Position numbers and translations under genes: made by a program | Notes under the pieces: generated by a model | Databases searched by the model: none | What the model was told of the DNA's origin: nothing | The model's input: the letters and a program-made list of their open reading frames with translations, nothing else | Shown: positions 1-12,949 of the stretch, in pieces | How positions within the stretch are numbered: the stretch's first letter is position 1 | How the letters are laid out: the number at the start of each line of letters is the position of its first letter | Assembly: GCA_009617715.1 (NCBI GenBank) | Contig: VTFK01000140.1 | Coordinates: 1,154,502 to 1,218,501 of the forward strand | Source: Plectrocnemia conspersa | Lineage: Eukaryota; Arthropoda; Insecta; Trichoptera; Polycentropodidae | DNA: 64,000 bases | Direction of reading: 5' to 3'

Positions 1-3000
1 AAACCGACAAGTACCGACCGTTTACGATGCGGTAAAATATAAACCGACACACCTTACGCAAGAGCTGCTAAATAAGTAATTATGATATAAAATAGTAAAG
101 TTACGCTTTGAGATCAGTTTTGAAGACATTGGATGGCTCGGCGCTTTAAATATAGATAATCATTCCGTTCTTCCTTTCAAGGCACAATTCTTTAATGGAG
201 AAGCTGTTGGTCAAGAAACACAAGGAGGCGAGGTCGTTTAGTAAAGCGGAAGAGAAGGAGAAAGAGGAACGCAAGGAGAAAAACCATTCTAAGAACTTCG
301 TAGCAAATCCGATGGTGAGATTTAATATATTATATAGCTTTATCAAATCCAAAATACAACGAGTAATGAATGTAAGTTTTAGGGGAACGTATGTGTAGTA
401 TTTACTAGGCCGGCTTCTGTAGACAACGAAATTAAAGTCATTGCGCCGAATCTGACCGCGCGCTTGTTCACCGTTAACCCGCTTTCTTGGCCTTAACAAT
501 TACTATCTTGGTCTTAACTTATCTTTTAATACAACATACTTAATCTTAAATATTATGCTTATTTTCGGCAATACCATTTAACTTTATGGAACGTTAGTAA
601 ATAGTAATATATATTTTTCACATCAGTTTCGTGATCCTCATGGCGTGAAACGACCAGTATCACTATCGTGGGACCATGAAAAAGGATCGCACAAACTCAT
701 TAAGCAAACTCATGCCAGCCATCCAAATTTACACCACCAGTGCCACCAACCTTCTCGCTTGCCATTTGGTAAATATTCCCCATTACGTTTAACTATTTTT
801 AACTACAACTTTTTAATTATTTTTAATAAATCACAGCCACCTCAGCGATGACACCGATCACCACAGCTACCATAAATACGTCGAGAATTAATGGAAATAG
901 AAATATTGGTGGTATAGAGAACGTGTCGGCGTTTACCTCGATCAATAAGTCACAAAATCAAAATCTGCCAGTTCATCCGATAGCAGTCTCAGGTTTGTTT
1001 ATATGAATTTAATGAGTGTAACTTTTCATTCAAACAATTATTTTGCAGTCTATTTTTTTCTTTCTTTGTCATAGCAGATGCTCTAAATAAGGATGTCGTG
1101 CTGCTTTTATGACTCTCTCTCAATTTTATCCTTGGGCAATTATTTGTAGAATTTTGTATTTCTTTAATCATTTCCAATCTATTTTTTTACCTATAGTTAT
1201 CGTCAAACCTTCTACGAATCATCTACATTCGTAGGCTTATATTTAGGCTGGTTTCGGAAGTGTTTTTTAAACCAGTTTCTGTTTCAGCTTAAAGTTTCGT
1301 AAAGACGCAACTGCCTCAGTATCCGTTTTAACGCATTCTTTTAGCGGCAGCTGTCTTTCTAACACTTTATTGTAACAAATTTCACTGTGAGGGTAATCAA
1401 GACTATCTTGCCGTTAATTTTCGTTATTCTGCTAATGCTGTCGTCACAAAATAAATATTAAAAAGTAGCAATGACAGAACGCATCCTTTTCGCTATTGGC
1501 TATATTTATATTATATTATGAATACTAAAAATTCTGAGTGTGTAGGGACTAGAATTTTTATTATTTCGATTTTATTAAGATTCATAGTATTAAATGACAT
1601 GCATTTTTCTGGCTAAATTCAAGGAGGTATTTATTTAGATTCCACGTCAAAAGCAATAAAATCGTGCCATCGCCGTCGCACTGGCGTATATTTATATTAA
1701 GATTTATTATAACAATATTACGACTTAGTGAGAAGCAAATAAAGCACATCTAAACCAAATTTTGACCAATAAAAAAGCGCAAAAATCAATTATCCCTTCT
1801 CAGATGTCAAAAATCTACGTCAAAAGCAATAAAATCGTGCCAGCGCCGTCGCAGTGGGAAGCGATAATTGTTTTTGCGCCCTCCTATTGACCAAAATTCG
1901 GTTTGAAAATACTTTAATCAACCCTCTTATATTAGAAGTCCACATTAATATCGGTAAGGACTCTGTTAAATGAAACGACCTATAGACAACAAAATGTGTT
2001 CACTCGAAAAACCAAAGAACAATTCTTTAAATCCTTTCTCACGGCTGAGGATCGTAAGAATTGTTTAGATCGATTCAATAATACTTTATTGTGTTATTTT
2101 AATTATAATTTGTATTAACTATTATTTGTAAAACTTTTAGCACCCTGCACTGCACCTGTGAGCATGTGGCCGCCGTTTTCGATGCCCCCAATCAGCAGAC
2201 CGACCCCAATGCCCAGACCAACCCCAGTGTGTCCGCAGTCGATAGGTAATTAGCAGTTCGCTTAATAACTTACAACTTTGTCGTATAATTAAATCGAATC
2301 CTATCCTATCCTATTGTCACACTGACTAAACACGTTTATGCAACAACAGGCCATATGAGCACCAACACTACATATTCAGGACTATATCCAGCCGTTTATC
2401 TGATACCTGCACAACAAAGCACCGTACCTTCAGAAAGTTCTGGACTTCCAAAATCCAGTGATTATTCATCCGGTGAGTTTGAGTTTTTAATATGCATACC
2501 AACCTTTTTATGTCGCGTCTTAACAAAATATGTGCCGTTTGCATTAAATAATGTTTTATTTATCAAGTGGAAGCACTATAAATTATACTGAACCAGTAAA
2601 TTTTGTCGCAGCCTATGGATAGACGTCTTTTTAATCGTCATTGCAGTTGAAGTAAAATTCTTTGTGTGACTTACGCTTATAGGTCTGAATAAAACACATA
2701 ATTTTATGAAGCAATGATTTTATTATACATATTTTTTTAGTATACAAAACTTTAAGTATACGAATTCAACGTGAGGTACCGATAAATATATTAAATATAT
2801 TTTTTTGTATTTAATTTAGAGATACACACGTTTATTTTCGAGTATTTTGCATTTTCCAAGAAAACTGCAAAATTAAAATTAAACGCATAATAAATAAATT
2901 TAAATTACTCATAAATTCTAGTAAAATGTTTTGTTGGGAAAACTTATATGCGTTTTTAAATGGCTTAAAACCATACTTGTTTAGGACTAGTAGTGCTTTA

Positions 3001-6000
3001 CATCTGATAATTTTACAGTTCCATTCAAAGCAGGTAGTTGTTGAGAATCTTATTTTCTTATTCATAATTTAATTAATGTATTGTAATAATAAACATAGTT
3101 AATAATAAATTTACAATAAACTTTATATACCAGATTTTCTTTAAAATTAATGCTTATAGTCTAACATTCCATTTTAATTAAATATTTACTAATAACAAAT
3201 ATAACATTTTATGTGATTTTTTATACATATTTACCTTCTACCAAGAGAGAAATAGAATGGAATTGATTTTTTAGTTAAGCAATACTAAGAATTAAATGTT
3301 TTATAATCGCACTTGCGTATTGTATTGTGCGTGTTCATTACACCTTTACCTAAATAGCGACCTACCGGGTATAAATAAAGAGGTTTAAAATAACAATAAT
3401 AATCCCATAGCTTCTCAAAGTTATAATTATTTCTAATGTTTTTTCTCGAGAATTATTTCTTAAAAAAATCTAGAGAAAAATTGAAAAATATTTTTTTTTT
3501 ACTTTTTATGAGTCGAAAGTGCTTCTTAAAGCTGCTGGTAGAGATTATTCAAAATTTTAAAATTGTGAAAGAACTTCGTTTTTGTGTGACACCTAATTAT
3601 CAGCGCTATTATTTGAAGTACCGCATCCAAGAACAAGATATAATTGGACAGCTAACCGACTTTTTAATTCATACTCGCAGTTGGACGCTGTAATTTAACT
3701 AATGTTGTAAATATTTTTGTGTGCTTAGGCCCCTATTTTTTTATTTTAATTTACCAATTGTTTTGTGATTCCAGTTCAATACATGATGTGTCCGCCGACC
3801 ATGTTCAGCACTCAGCCGTTCGTCTACTCCCACGTGGCCATGGCTTATCCACCCATGCTTATTTCTTCGAATCATTTGCCGCTAGCAAACCTCATACCGA
3901 CTCCAGCGGCAATCAAGCCTTTAGACTTGCCTTTCGACAATTACAGACAAGTAAGTAAAGCTTAATAAGACTGTATCGATAATAACACATGAAAGCGTCA
4001 GTAGTTCCAGAAGTGCTCAGTACATGACAATTATAATTTGATCACAAACTATCTTATCATGATTATGATTATGTTTGTTATTGAACATTTGTGTTTTACA
4101 GGCGTGCCAGAGTACAATAAACAAGGCAACGGTTAAACCCCATACCTCGGTAGGGGAAACTGTCGGAGTGAACCCAAACTTTCCACCCAGGAATAACAAT
4201 TTTGTGACTCCTCGTACAACTCCTGCTGATTCCCAAAACACTTCGCTAAAAGCGGAGCTCGGCAGCGGAGTTGGCAGCCACGCTACCATAAGCTTACCGA
4301 ATCCAGTATGTTGACAAACATAAAGCTCTTAGTTTTTAATTTTTTTAACTCAGTTCTCGCGGACTTACTGTGTAAGTATAGTAGAGAGGTATTGCAGTTG
4401 GTCATGTCAATTTTTCAATTACATAGTGAATAGCTACTAGAGCCACTAGATTGAACAATAATAATTTATGAATGGAGGTAGGTTATATGGATTTGATCAA
4501 CACCACAAATCAATTTTTTGATGATATTTTCTACTAAATAAAATAAAACTATTACATAAAATTTCACTGAAATTAATCTTGCTCTTATGTATTATAGCTA
4601 CAAAATTACATAAGCTAACTACTAAACTTGATTTTATTGTATCTATTACATCAAATAATGAAAACTATTTTTTTTTTGTTCTCATAAATATTAAAAATTC
4701 AGTCTTCAGTGTTTTCGGATCTGTTATTATTTCTTTAAATCATTCAAGAAATATATACATTTAAGATCGAAATAGCGTAGTACGAAAGGTCTAGACTGGT
4801 AATACAGAGGCCGCGGGTTCGAGCCACGGCAGCAAACTTGAATTTTTATTTAGTATTTATAAAAGCCCTAACTTAAAAATTACATTTATTGATTTTAAAC
4901 TGTAATATACATATTCATTTAATAATTTATAATTTATTATGTAGATGATTTAATAATTTATAATTTATTATGTAGAAAAGTCCGGTGGTTAATACTTGTA
5001 AGTATTCATTATGTCTGAATGACTTATCTAGCTGTTACAGATTTACTTCGTTGTAATGCATTAGGACCTGTCAGGTTACAACGAAAGATTAAAACTAAAA
5101 ATATCAATTAATAAAATAATGCAACCGACATACTTCTAATAAAAAAGGTTCAGGGACATAATTAGTTTATTTAAAATATATATGCAATAAAGCCTCTATT
5201 GTTATATGCTTGATGGCAGTGTGTGCTTTGTATAATCATATACTTTGCAGTACTCTTAAGCATGCTTTTCTGGTCATATTTAAAAATTATGCAATCGACT
5301 TTCTTCTAATAAAAAAGTGTTTAGGGACGTCATTTCAGTTTTTCCAAGGGGGGAGGGGGGAATTGGCCAGTCAGTGGTTGTTTTTTTAATATTTCGGTTT
5401 CATTAAATGAAATACCTTGTCCAAATTCAAGGAAGAGAAAATTTGAAATCATATAATTTTTACCAGTTATACCAGTTAGTTATATTTTATATTCCGATAT
5501 AATTTTACTAAAATGTACCAGTCAGTGTACGTTTTCTTAATATTTCGATTTCATTCATGTTTTTAATTAAATAACTTTAATTTTTCTGACCAAATTCAAT
5601 GGGAGGGGGGCAAGTTTGTCTACCCGCCTCGCCCTGCATAGCCTGAGCCTATATAAAATATTTTTTATATTTTATAGTTATATTAGGTTTGCTAGATATA
5701 TTATGTCTTTTTATTCAAATACATTTTTCTCATCTTCTCAATAACTTTATTATTTTAAATAATACCTTTACTACATTTTCATAAAATTTTAAAGGCAATT
5801 TCGACGACGAGTTAAGGAATGACTCATCGATTAAAAATTGTATGATTTTTTAAGGGGGGAGGGGGGCAAGTTTCTCTACCCGCCTCGCCGTGCATAGCCT
5901 GCGCTTATATAAAATATTTTTTATATTTTATAGTTATATTAGGTTGGCGGATATATTATATCTTTTTATTCAAATACATTTTTCTCAACTTCTCATTAAC

Positions 6001-9000
6001 TTTATTATTTTAAATAATACCTTTTCCACATTTTCATAAAATTTTAATGACAATTACGACGACGAGTTAAGGGATGACTCATCGATTAAAAATGATATGA
6101 TTTTTTAAGGGGGAGGGGGGCAAGTTTCTCTATCCGCCTCGCCGTGCATAGCCTGCGCTTATATAAAATATTTTTTATATTTTATAGTTATATTAGGTTG
6201 CTAGATATATTATGTCTTTTTATTCAAATACATTTTTCTCATCTTCTCATTAACTTTATTATTTTAAATAATACCTTTCCACATTTTCATAAAATTTTAA
6301 TGACAATTTCGACGACGAGTTAAGGGATGACTCATCGATTAAAAATTGTATGATTTTTTAAGGGGGGGGGGCAAGTTTCTCTACCTGCCTCACCGTGCAT
6401 AGCCTGCGCTTATATAAAATATTTTTTATATTTTATAGTTATATTAGTTGGTGGATACATTATGTCTTTTTATTCAAATACATTTTTCTCATCTTCTAAT
6501 TAACTTTATTATTTTAAATAATACCTTTTCCACATGTTCATAAAATTTTAATGACAATTTCGACGACGAGTTAAGGGATGACTCATCGATTAAAAATTGT
6601 ATGATTTTTTAAATGAGGAGGGGGGCAAGTTTCTCTACCCGCCTCGCCCTGCATAGCCTACGCTTATATAAAATATTTTTTATATTATATAGTTATATTA
6701 GGTTGGTGGATATATTATGTCTTTTTATTCAAATACATTTTTTTCATCTGCTCATTAACTTTATTATTTTAAATAATACCTTTACTACATTTTCATAAAA
6801 TTTTATTGGAAATTTCGACGACGAGTTAAGGGATGACTCATCGATTAAAAATTGTATGATTTTTTTTTTGGGGGGGGGGGGGCAAGTTTCTCTACCTGCC
6901 TCGCCGTGCATAGCCTGCGCTCATATAAAATATTTTATAGTTATATTAGGTTGCTAGATATATTATGTCTTTTTATTCAAATACATTTTTCTCATCTGCT
7001 CATTAACTTTATTATTTTAAATAATATCTTTACTACATTTTCATAAAATTTTAATGAGAATTTCGACGACGAGTTAAGGGATGACTCATCGATTAAAAAT
7101 TGTATGATTTTTTAAAGAAGGAGGGGGGCAAGTTTCTCTACCCGCCTCGCCCTACAAATCCTACGCTTATATAAAAATTTTTTTTATATTTTATAGTTAT
7201 TTCAGGTTGCTAGATATATTATGTCTTTTTATTCAAATACATTTTTCTCATTTTCTCATTTTCTCATTAACTTTATTATTTTAAATAATAGCTTTACTAC
7301 ATTTTCATTAAATTTTAATGGCAATTTCGACGACGAGTTAAGGGATGACTCATCGATTAAAAATTGTATGATTTTTTAAAGGAGGAGGGGGGCAAGTTTC
7401 TCTACTTGCCTCGCCCTGCATAGCCTACGCTTATATAAAATATTTTTTATATTATATAGTTATATTAGGTTGGTGGATATATTATGTCTTTTTATTCAAA
7501 TACATTTTTCCCATCTTCTCATTAACTTTATTATTTTAAATAATACCTTTCCACATTTTCATAAAATTTTAATGACAATTTCGACGACGAGTTAAGGGAT
7601 GACTCATCGACTAAAAATTGTATGCTTTTTAAGGGGGGGGCAAGTTTCTCTACCTGCCTCACCGTGCATAGCCTGCGCTTATATAAAATATTTTTTATAT
7701 TTTATAGTTATATTAGGTTGCTAGATATATTATGTCTTTTTATTCAAACACATTTTTCTCATCTTTTCAATAACTTTATTATTTTAAATAATACCTTTAC
7801 TACATTTTCATAAAATTTTAATGACAATTTCGACGACGAGTTAAGAGATGACTCATCTATTTAAAATTGTATGATTTTTTAGGGCGAGGGAAAGTTCCTC
7901 TACCCGCCTCGCCCTGCATAGCCTGCGCTTATATAAAATATTTTTTATATTTTAGTTATCTTAGGTTGCTAGATATAATATGTCTTTTTATTTAAATACA
8001 TTTTTCTCATCTTCCCATTAACTTTATTTTTTTAAATAATACCTTTACTACATTTTCATAAAAAAATAATGGCAATTTTGACGACGAGTTAAGGGATGAC
8101 TCATCGATTAAAAATTGTATGATTTTTTAAGGGTGAGGGGGGCAAGTTTCTCTACCCACCTCGCCCTGCATAGCCCATAGTTACCTGTACATATACTTTC
8201 CAAATAGTTCTTATAAGGAATGCTGAGCTATGATTACCTTGAGTCGCATTAACGAGTGTACTTGAGAAAGCACTCCTTTAAACATTTGAGCGGTATCGCC
8301 ATACATGTACGGTGGTCGATATTTTACTGTTTTGATGTACCCCAGATAGTTATATGTTCACATATATAATTGAAGTTATAATAAATAAAAAAAACATTAT
8401 ATTTATTTATATTTTTTTTAAATTTGCTTTTTTTTTATGTAAATGTTTTCTATAGAAAATAATACAAATAAATTAACATGACAAAAAATATTTTATATTA
8501 ATTTTCTAAAAAAATATTTAGAGCCTCTGAATTGTTTTTAAAAAATACACAAAAACCGAATAATATATAATGAATATGTAGAAAAATTTAATAATATTTT
8601 AAAATTCTTTAAAAATTATTAAAACAAACTTCATCAATATAAAATCAAATCAATCAAATGTTGGGAATTACTATTTTTTTTTTAAATTAACTATAAATGC
8701 AATTTAAATTATAATCAATAAATAACAACAGAAATACTTATAGAAACATACGTAAAATTAACTCATTCCTAGGTGTATACTAAAAAATTAAAAAATGTGT
8801 ATAAATTAATTCACTACTCAAAGGGTTAAGCTGCTGGTAAAAACATACACAATCCAGAGATACTAGAAGTTTTTCATTACTAAGCACATTTTTTGAGGTT
8901 TATATTTTTTTTCGTTTTTAGATAGATTAATCAATTTAAAATAAACCACGGGGCAAATATTTTCTTCATCAGAATTTTGTTCTAAAGATATAATGCTGAG

Positions 9001-10926
9001 GGCGAGAGAATAAATGGAACATTAATATGTACTACGTATCATAAAGTGTAAAGGCATCTGACTTGTTCATTACAATACCTCTCGTAGATCTGATTTTTCA
9101 GCTGTTTGCATGAAAACAATCGAACTAGTTGTCTTTAAGTTGTACGAGCTATAATAATAACTACCATTATCAAGCAAAAAGTGTAAGAAAACCTAGTGTT
9201 TTCGACTTAGTAGACAGTAGCTGCGTTACCTAGATAAACATTGTCTCTGGTTATGCTTTCTCTTGATCTAATCGATAATGATTTTTCAGAAAATATCCAC
9301 TGCCAAAAACGAAATCGTCTCTGGGGGCGCAAAAACTATGAAAAGTGGCAAGAGCAACAACCAACTAAAAGATCTGGACGAATCCAGTTACTCTTCCTTC
9401 CTCAAAACTGAAGCGTCCGACAGCATTGGGAATGGCGACAGTGGCGGAGAGTTCTCAAAGACGGGAGCAAACACCAGTAGCAACTCCAATGCTACAAGCA
9501 GTAAAATAAGCACCTTTGCCTCTCCTACCGAAGACGGAAACGTAAGTTACCCTGCTTACATTTATTGTTATGTATTTACATTGTGTGTAAAGTTATCACG
9601 TTGCCATCAAATATAACTGAATGACAAGTTGACAAGCGTGCCTTTTAACTTTAAAATATTGCAATCTTTGGTTAGACTTGGAATTGCCTTACTTTTATAA
9701 TGGGTGGCCCTCTAAATGGATTATTCATTTTTACTCCTAACAACAAAACAAAATTGTTTATGATAAAGCATTTTAGTAATAATTTTTCAAATACACAACA
9801 AAAATATTTTTTTACAACCCAGTTTCTGTAATACCAGGTATTTTTATTTTATTATGTTTAAAATTAAATAAAATAAAAAAACTAAAACCAGAACTTTGCA
9901 TAAAATTACCACGTTTGTTTCCGACTTGGAATAAACGAGAGTTTAGCTGAATTGGCACCGAGCGGAGCTACGCCGAGTATCAACCGAGACGACTCTTTAG
10001 AAGTCCAATCCTACGTCAGACCAGGTTCAAGAATAATGATCTTGAAAATAATTTATAATTAAAACTTGACTCCGCGTTTTTGTAAATGTCTCAAAAACAC
10101 CATTAGCAATAATTTTTAAATATAAATAATGTTATTAATGAAGTCAATTTTTTTTAGGAGATGAATTGGGAGAAAACAGCGCAGTCGGACGCTTTGTTCA
10201 CTTCATCTGGAGAAAAAGTACAAGATAAAGATGAAAAACCAATGAGACCAGTCAGAAAAATGCAACCATCGTGGAACGATTCGGTATTTATATACATATA
10301 TACAAATTTGTTAAAAAACTTTCCGAATTTTTGCCGTTGAATTTTTGCCGTTGACTTAGATTTACTTTAAAATAGAGCTAGTAAATAAGTCTTATCGGTA
10401 TGATTTTGGAACATTTTGAGTAACTCATGTATGAAAAAAAAAATGTTAGATTACTATTAAACGAGTGATTTATTTTCAGGTTTGCGTTACATCAGAATTG
10501 ATATATAGGTATCAAGTTGCTTCTAAGAATATAGACGATGTTTTAAAGGCAGATAAGACTGCTTTAGATATCATAGATCAGGTATATATTTTATATTTTT
10601 CGTTAATCTTGAATTTGAGTTTAATACAATAACATAAATTACAGCCATCTATGGTGAACGAGCAACTGTCTCAGCTATACATCGAACTTCAATTGGAAGG
10701 ATTGTCTTCTCGTTTAAAGTTGGAAGAAGGAATGCCTAGCAGCGGTTCAGAAGAAGAAGCTTCTCAAGTATTTTAAAATATATAATAATAATAACAGTCA
10801 TTATGTTGTCATTTATTTTAACACTCTTTTAATTTTCTTAAGGATAAAAAGAAAAAAGGGGAGTACAATAATCTTGTAATGATTTATGAAGAAAATGCTC
10901 CGTTACCGTCGCCAACCGGGACCTAA
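1..10926 (+). CDS. per: period, C-terminal portion (5' end outside window)
   Basis: Period is the PAS-domain transcriptional repressor of the circadian feedback loop, acting with TIM/CRY on CLK-CYC. Thirteen in-window exons fit one open frame: 1-31, 182-314, 627-768, 837-992, 2141-2245, 2350-2472, 3775-3950, 4102-4305, 9290-9541, 10158-10283, 10480-10581, 10645-10767, 10843-10926. They sum to 1757 nt, or 584 codons plus stop after a 2-nt partial codon, and every junction is GT..AG with matching phase. Recognition rests on the HKEAR/KRPVSLSW region typical of insect PER, a middle section rich in Pro, Met and Tyr, a Ser/Asn-rich linker, and the conserved C-terminus: ELIYRYQ, VLKADK, VNEQLSQLY, LEEGMPSS and a final MIYEENAPLPSP. 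The PAS domains must lie upstream. The exon ending at 31 is inferred only from frame and donor, so it is the least certain. The 4.98-kb intron 4306-9289 carries a satellite and a MITE. Known family: insect PER C-terminal CRY-binding/repression region. Inferred: functional gene, since no stop or frameshift is seen. Confidence 0.9.
1630..1945. repeat. dispersed foldback repeat, copy in period intron
   Basis: The block contains two direct copies (about 1640-1685 and 1813-1858) of a segment reading ACGTCAAAAGCAATAAAA followed by a CG-rich stretch. It also has an inverted pair around the words GAGAAG..GATAATTG..GCGC..CCTATTGACC. Related copies lie at about 18960-19420, 21990-22620 and 33599-33700 in this window. 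No coding capacity is seen. It is probably a non-autonomous foldback DNA element, with ends not defined. Confidence 0.6.
4771..4833 (+). repeat. tRNA-like SINE head
   Basis: A Pol III-like box B (GGGTTCGAGCC at 4815-4825) is preceded about 35 nt upstream by a box A-like TAGCGTAGTACG. No credible cloverleaf with an acceptor stem is seen, so this is a tRNA-derived SINE head or decayed tRNA rather than a tRNA gene. A related reversed copy lies at 34622-34695. It sits in period intron 4306-9289. Confidence 0.4.
5601..8176 (+). repeat. G-rich tandem satellite (about 253-bp unit, 10 units) in period intron
   Basis: Ten consecutive units follow one another, seen from the landmark GACGACGAGTTAAGG at about 5808, 6058, 6312, 6564, 6827, 7069, 7328, 7584, 7840 and 8085. 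Each unit starts with a variable G-run (GGGGAGGGGGG, up to 14 consecutive G), then CAAGTTTCTCTACCCGCC, an AT-rich body, and GATGACTCATCGATT. Unit-to-unit divergence is a few percent, with indels mostly in the G-run. Short open frames in several units are by-products of the repeat and not genes. The array lies in one period intron with the G-rich strand in the transcript sense. The looser sequences at 5340-5600 (AAGGGGGGAGGGGGG, then an AT body) look like degenerate outlying units. Confidence 0.95.
8282..8825. mobile_element. TTAA-type (piggyBac-like) MITE, copy 1
   Basis: The 544-bp element is flanked by TTAA on both sides (8278-8281 and 8826-8829). The right end reads inward as CCCTTTGAGTAGTG and the left end is the mutated ACATTTGAGCGG. 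It shares the internal word CATGTACGRTGGTCGAT near the left end with the second copy at 25108-25563. It is non-coding. TTAA duplication with CCC-starting termini is the piggyBac superfamily signature, and the assignment to that superfamily is an inference. Confidence 0.8.
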
Positions 10927-11036
10927 AACTATAAAATATATTATTATAGTGCAATTCAGCAGTAAATATATGTATGTACGAAGTGTTAAATGTATGTACC
11001 AAATAATGCATTTATTATTTAAGTTGCTTTTAGTAT

Positions 11037-11042
11037 AATAAA
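11037..11042 (+). terminator. per: period polyadenylation signal
   Basis: An AATAAA hexamer lies 111 nt after the period stop codon in AT-rich sequence. It is the first canonical signal downstream. The assignment is inferred from position. Confidence 0.5.
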
Positions 11043-11131
11043 ATTACTATGCTTACCTCCAGCATATTAGAGGCGTTGATTTGTATTGTAATGTGATGTT
11101 ATTTTTAAAGCTATTATTAAAAAATATGCAC

Positions 11132-11162
<31 letters not shown>

Positions 11163-12388
11163 GTAACGTACATGAGTCATGCACAAATATATTTTAAAAA
11201 ATGTGCAATAATTTTTTTTAATTAATGTGTATTCTTAATTTAAGTTAAATACTTTTAAATATGTTAAAGAATTAAACATTTATATTCGCGTATATTTGAT
11301 GTAACCGTTAAATCCGTAACAAAAAATGTTCTTAATAAACCACATTTTTATATCACGTTTTTCTAGATTTTATATATCATCTTAAAATATATTAAATAAA
11401 ATGTGTATGTTTGTTTATTGTTATAGTATTTTACTAGATTAATTACAAAATTGTAATAATAATTAAATTAGTTATATATTAGTAATATGGATTGGTTTAT
11501 GTATTAAAATATCCTAATTTTAGTTTTATGATAATATATTATTATAATAAATGTATTTAAAAGGCGTTTTTAAATTTATTGTCACCAATTTAATGCCCTC
11601 AGTTACGTTCGAGATTTCGATGTTAAAGTTATAAACATAAAAATATGCTATATAACTAAGACATATTATTGTTAAATTAATTTAAATGTAAGATTTGTCA
11701 TGTAGTCATATTTTTAATATAATACAAGAAAAGTAAAAAATATATAATATTTTTTTAATCTTAAGCTATACAGAGAGAATAATATATTTATAAGGTCTTC
11801 ATATTCAGTACCAAAAAATTTTTTTTAATACATTGCATATATATTGTACCAATAAATCAATAAGATATTTGTTAAATGTCTGTTTAATTTTTTTATTTGA
11901 ATAAATATTACGAAAATAATTAGACTTTATTATTAGATAAAATAAATAACTATTACATGAAGAGAATCGTTTTATTATAATATGGAATATCATGAATACA
12001 TCAATACCATACAGTCTGTTGTTCTCGAGACAATACTCGTTCACCATCAGAACTCTCTCTAGTATCAGTCACTTTATAGCAAGAATATATTTATAAAAAA
12101 AAGTAAAAATCGACCTCAAATAATGAATATAAACTAAACTACAGCTACGTACTGATGTATTTCAGGTATAAATTCCTTCAGACCTTTTCATATATACAAT
12201 AAATAAAAGGAGCAGAACATTGCCTTCAAAAGTAGGTAGTACTTTCACAATAAACATTATTATTCAAAGGCAAAGATTGTAGTTTTTGACGCGGCTCCGT
12301 TTGTGGTAAAATTTGTTTGCAAATTATTGTTGACTTTATTGCTTTTTAAATGCTTAAAAAATATTATACATGAGATGAAATATTCAAC
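11043..12388. other. AT-rich intergenic DNA
   Basis: No gene is recognised. The stretch holds a (TA)n microsatellite at about 11133-11160 and otherwise low-complexity A/T sequence. The short open frame on the minus strand at 11805-12047 has no domain or codon signature. Confidence 0.5.
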
Positions 12389-12535
12389 GATATTTCGGCT
12401 GGATCACACCAGCCATCGTCGGACAATTTGGGTTTGTAATCCTTGTGACTAAACGTTCAGTCACAAGGATTACAGACCCAAAATCGACGCAGTAAATTCG
12501 TCCGACGATGGCTGGTGTGATACCGCCGAAATATC
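12389..12535. repeat. 147-bp palindrome with Penelope-like termini
   Basis: The left arm begins GATATTTCGGC and the right arm ends GCCGAAATATC. Pairing continues through CACACCAGCCATCGTCGGAC and its complement, and the centre (about 12430-12478) is itself an inverted repeat of a segment containing AATCCTTGTGACT. The outer arms resemble the sequence at 12990-13030, beside the Penelope-like coding remnant, which suggests terminal sequence of that element class. Confidence 0.8.
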
Positions 12536-12949
12536 ACGACAAAAAATCTATATGCGAACAACCCCATAACACCTCATTTACACACACACACATATATATT
12601 ATTTTATTTAAAAAATAGATACATACAATGTATGTACATTTACAACTATGTGTTGCGCCAGCCCCTCAGTGCCTACAGTCAACACAATTGGACGATGAGT
12701 CACTCCCACCACTTAGATGGGCGTGATAAAATTTGACAATTTATAGGTGCATGCGCAAACGTTTTTTTTTTTTTACATAAAGTGCTAAAATCCAAGTTTT
12801 TTAAAAATAAATTTTATTAATTTATTATATACTGGTTTTATCCGAATGCTTGTTTTGACATTTTGCCTGCAAACTAATAAGAGCAACAATGAAATCGAAT
12901 TTTTATTAAGCCCGCAATTCGAGTTACAATATCGAATATGTATAATCTA

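Noticed and set aside
3436..3693. 85-codon ORF in a period intron
   Set aside because: Lys/Leu/Phe-rich translation of AT-rich intron sequence, with no domain and no splice logic.
4771..4833. A functional tRNA gene
   Set aside because: Box A and box B are present but there is no acceptor stem and no sensible anticodon arm.
6613..7813. Similar short + strand ORFs (ASFSTCLAVHSL-type) repeated in period intron
   Set aside because: They are frames of the 253-bp satellite units, recur with the repeat, and are absent where indels fall.
5601..8176. CRISPR-like array
   Set aside because: Units are 253 bp with no short direct repeat/unique spacer pattern, and the DNA is eukaryotic with introns.
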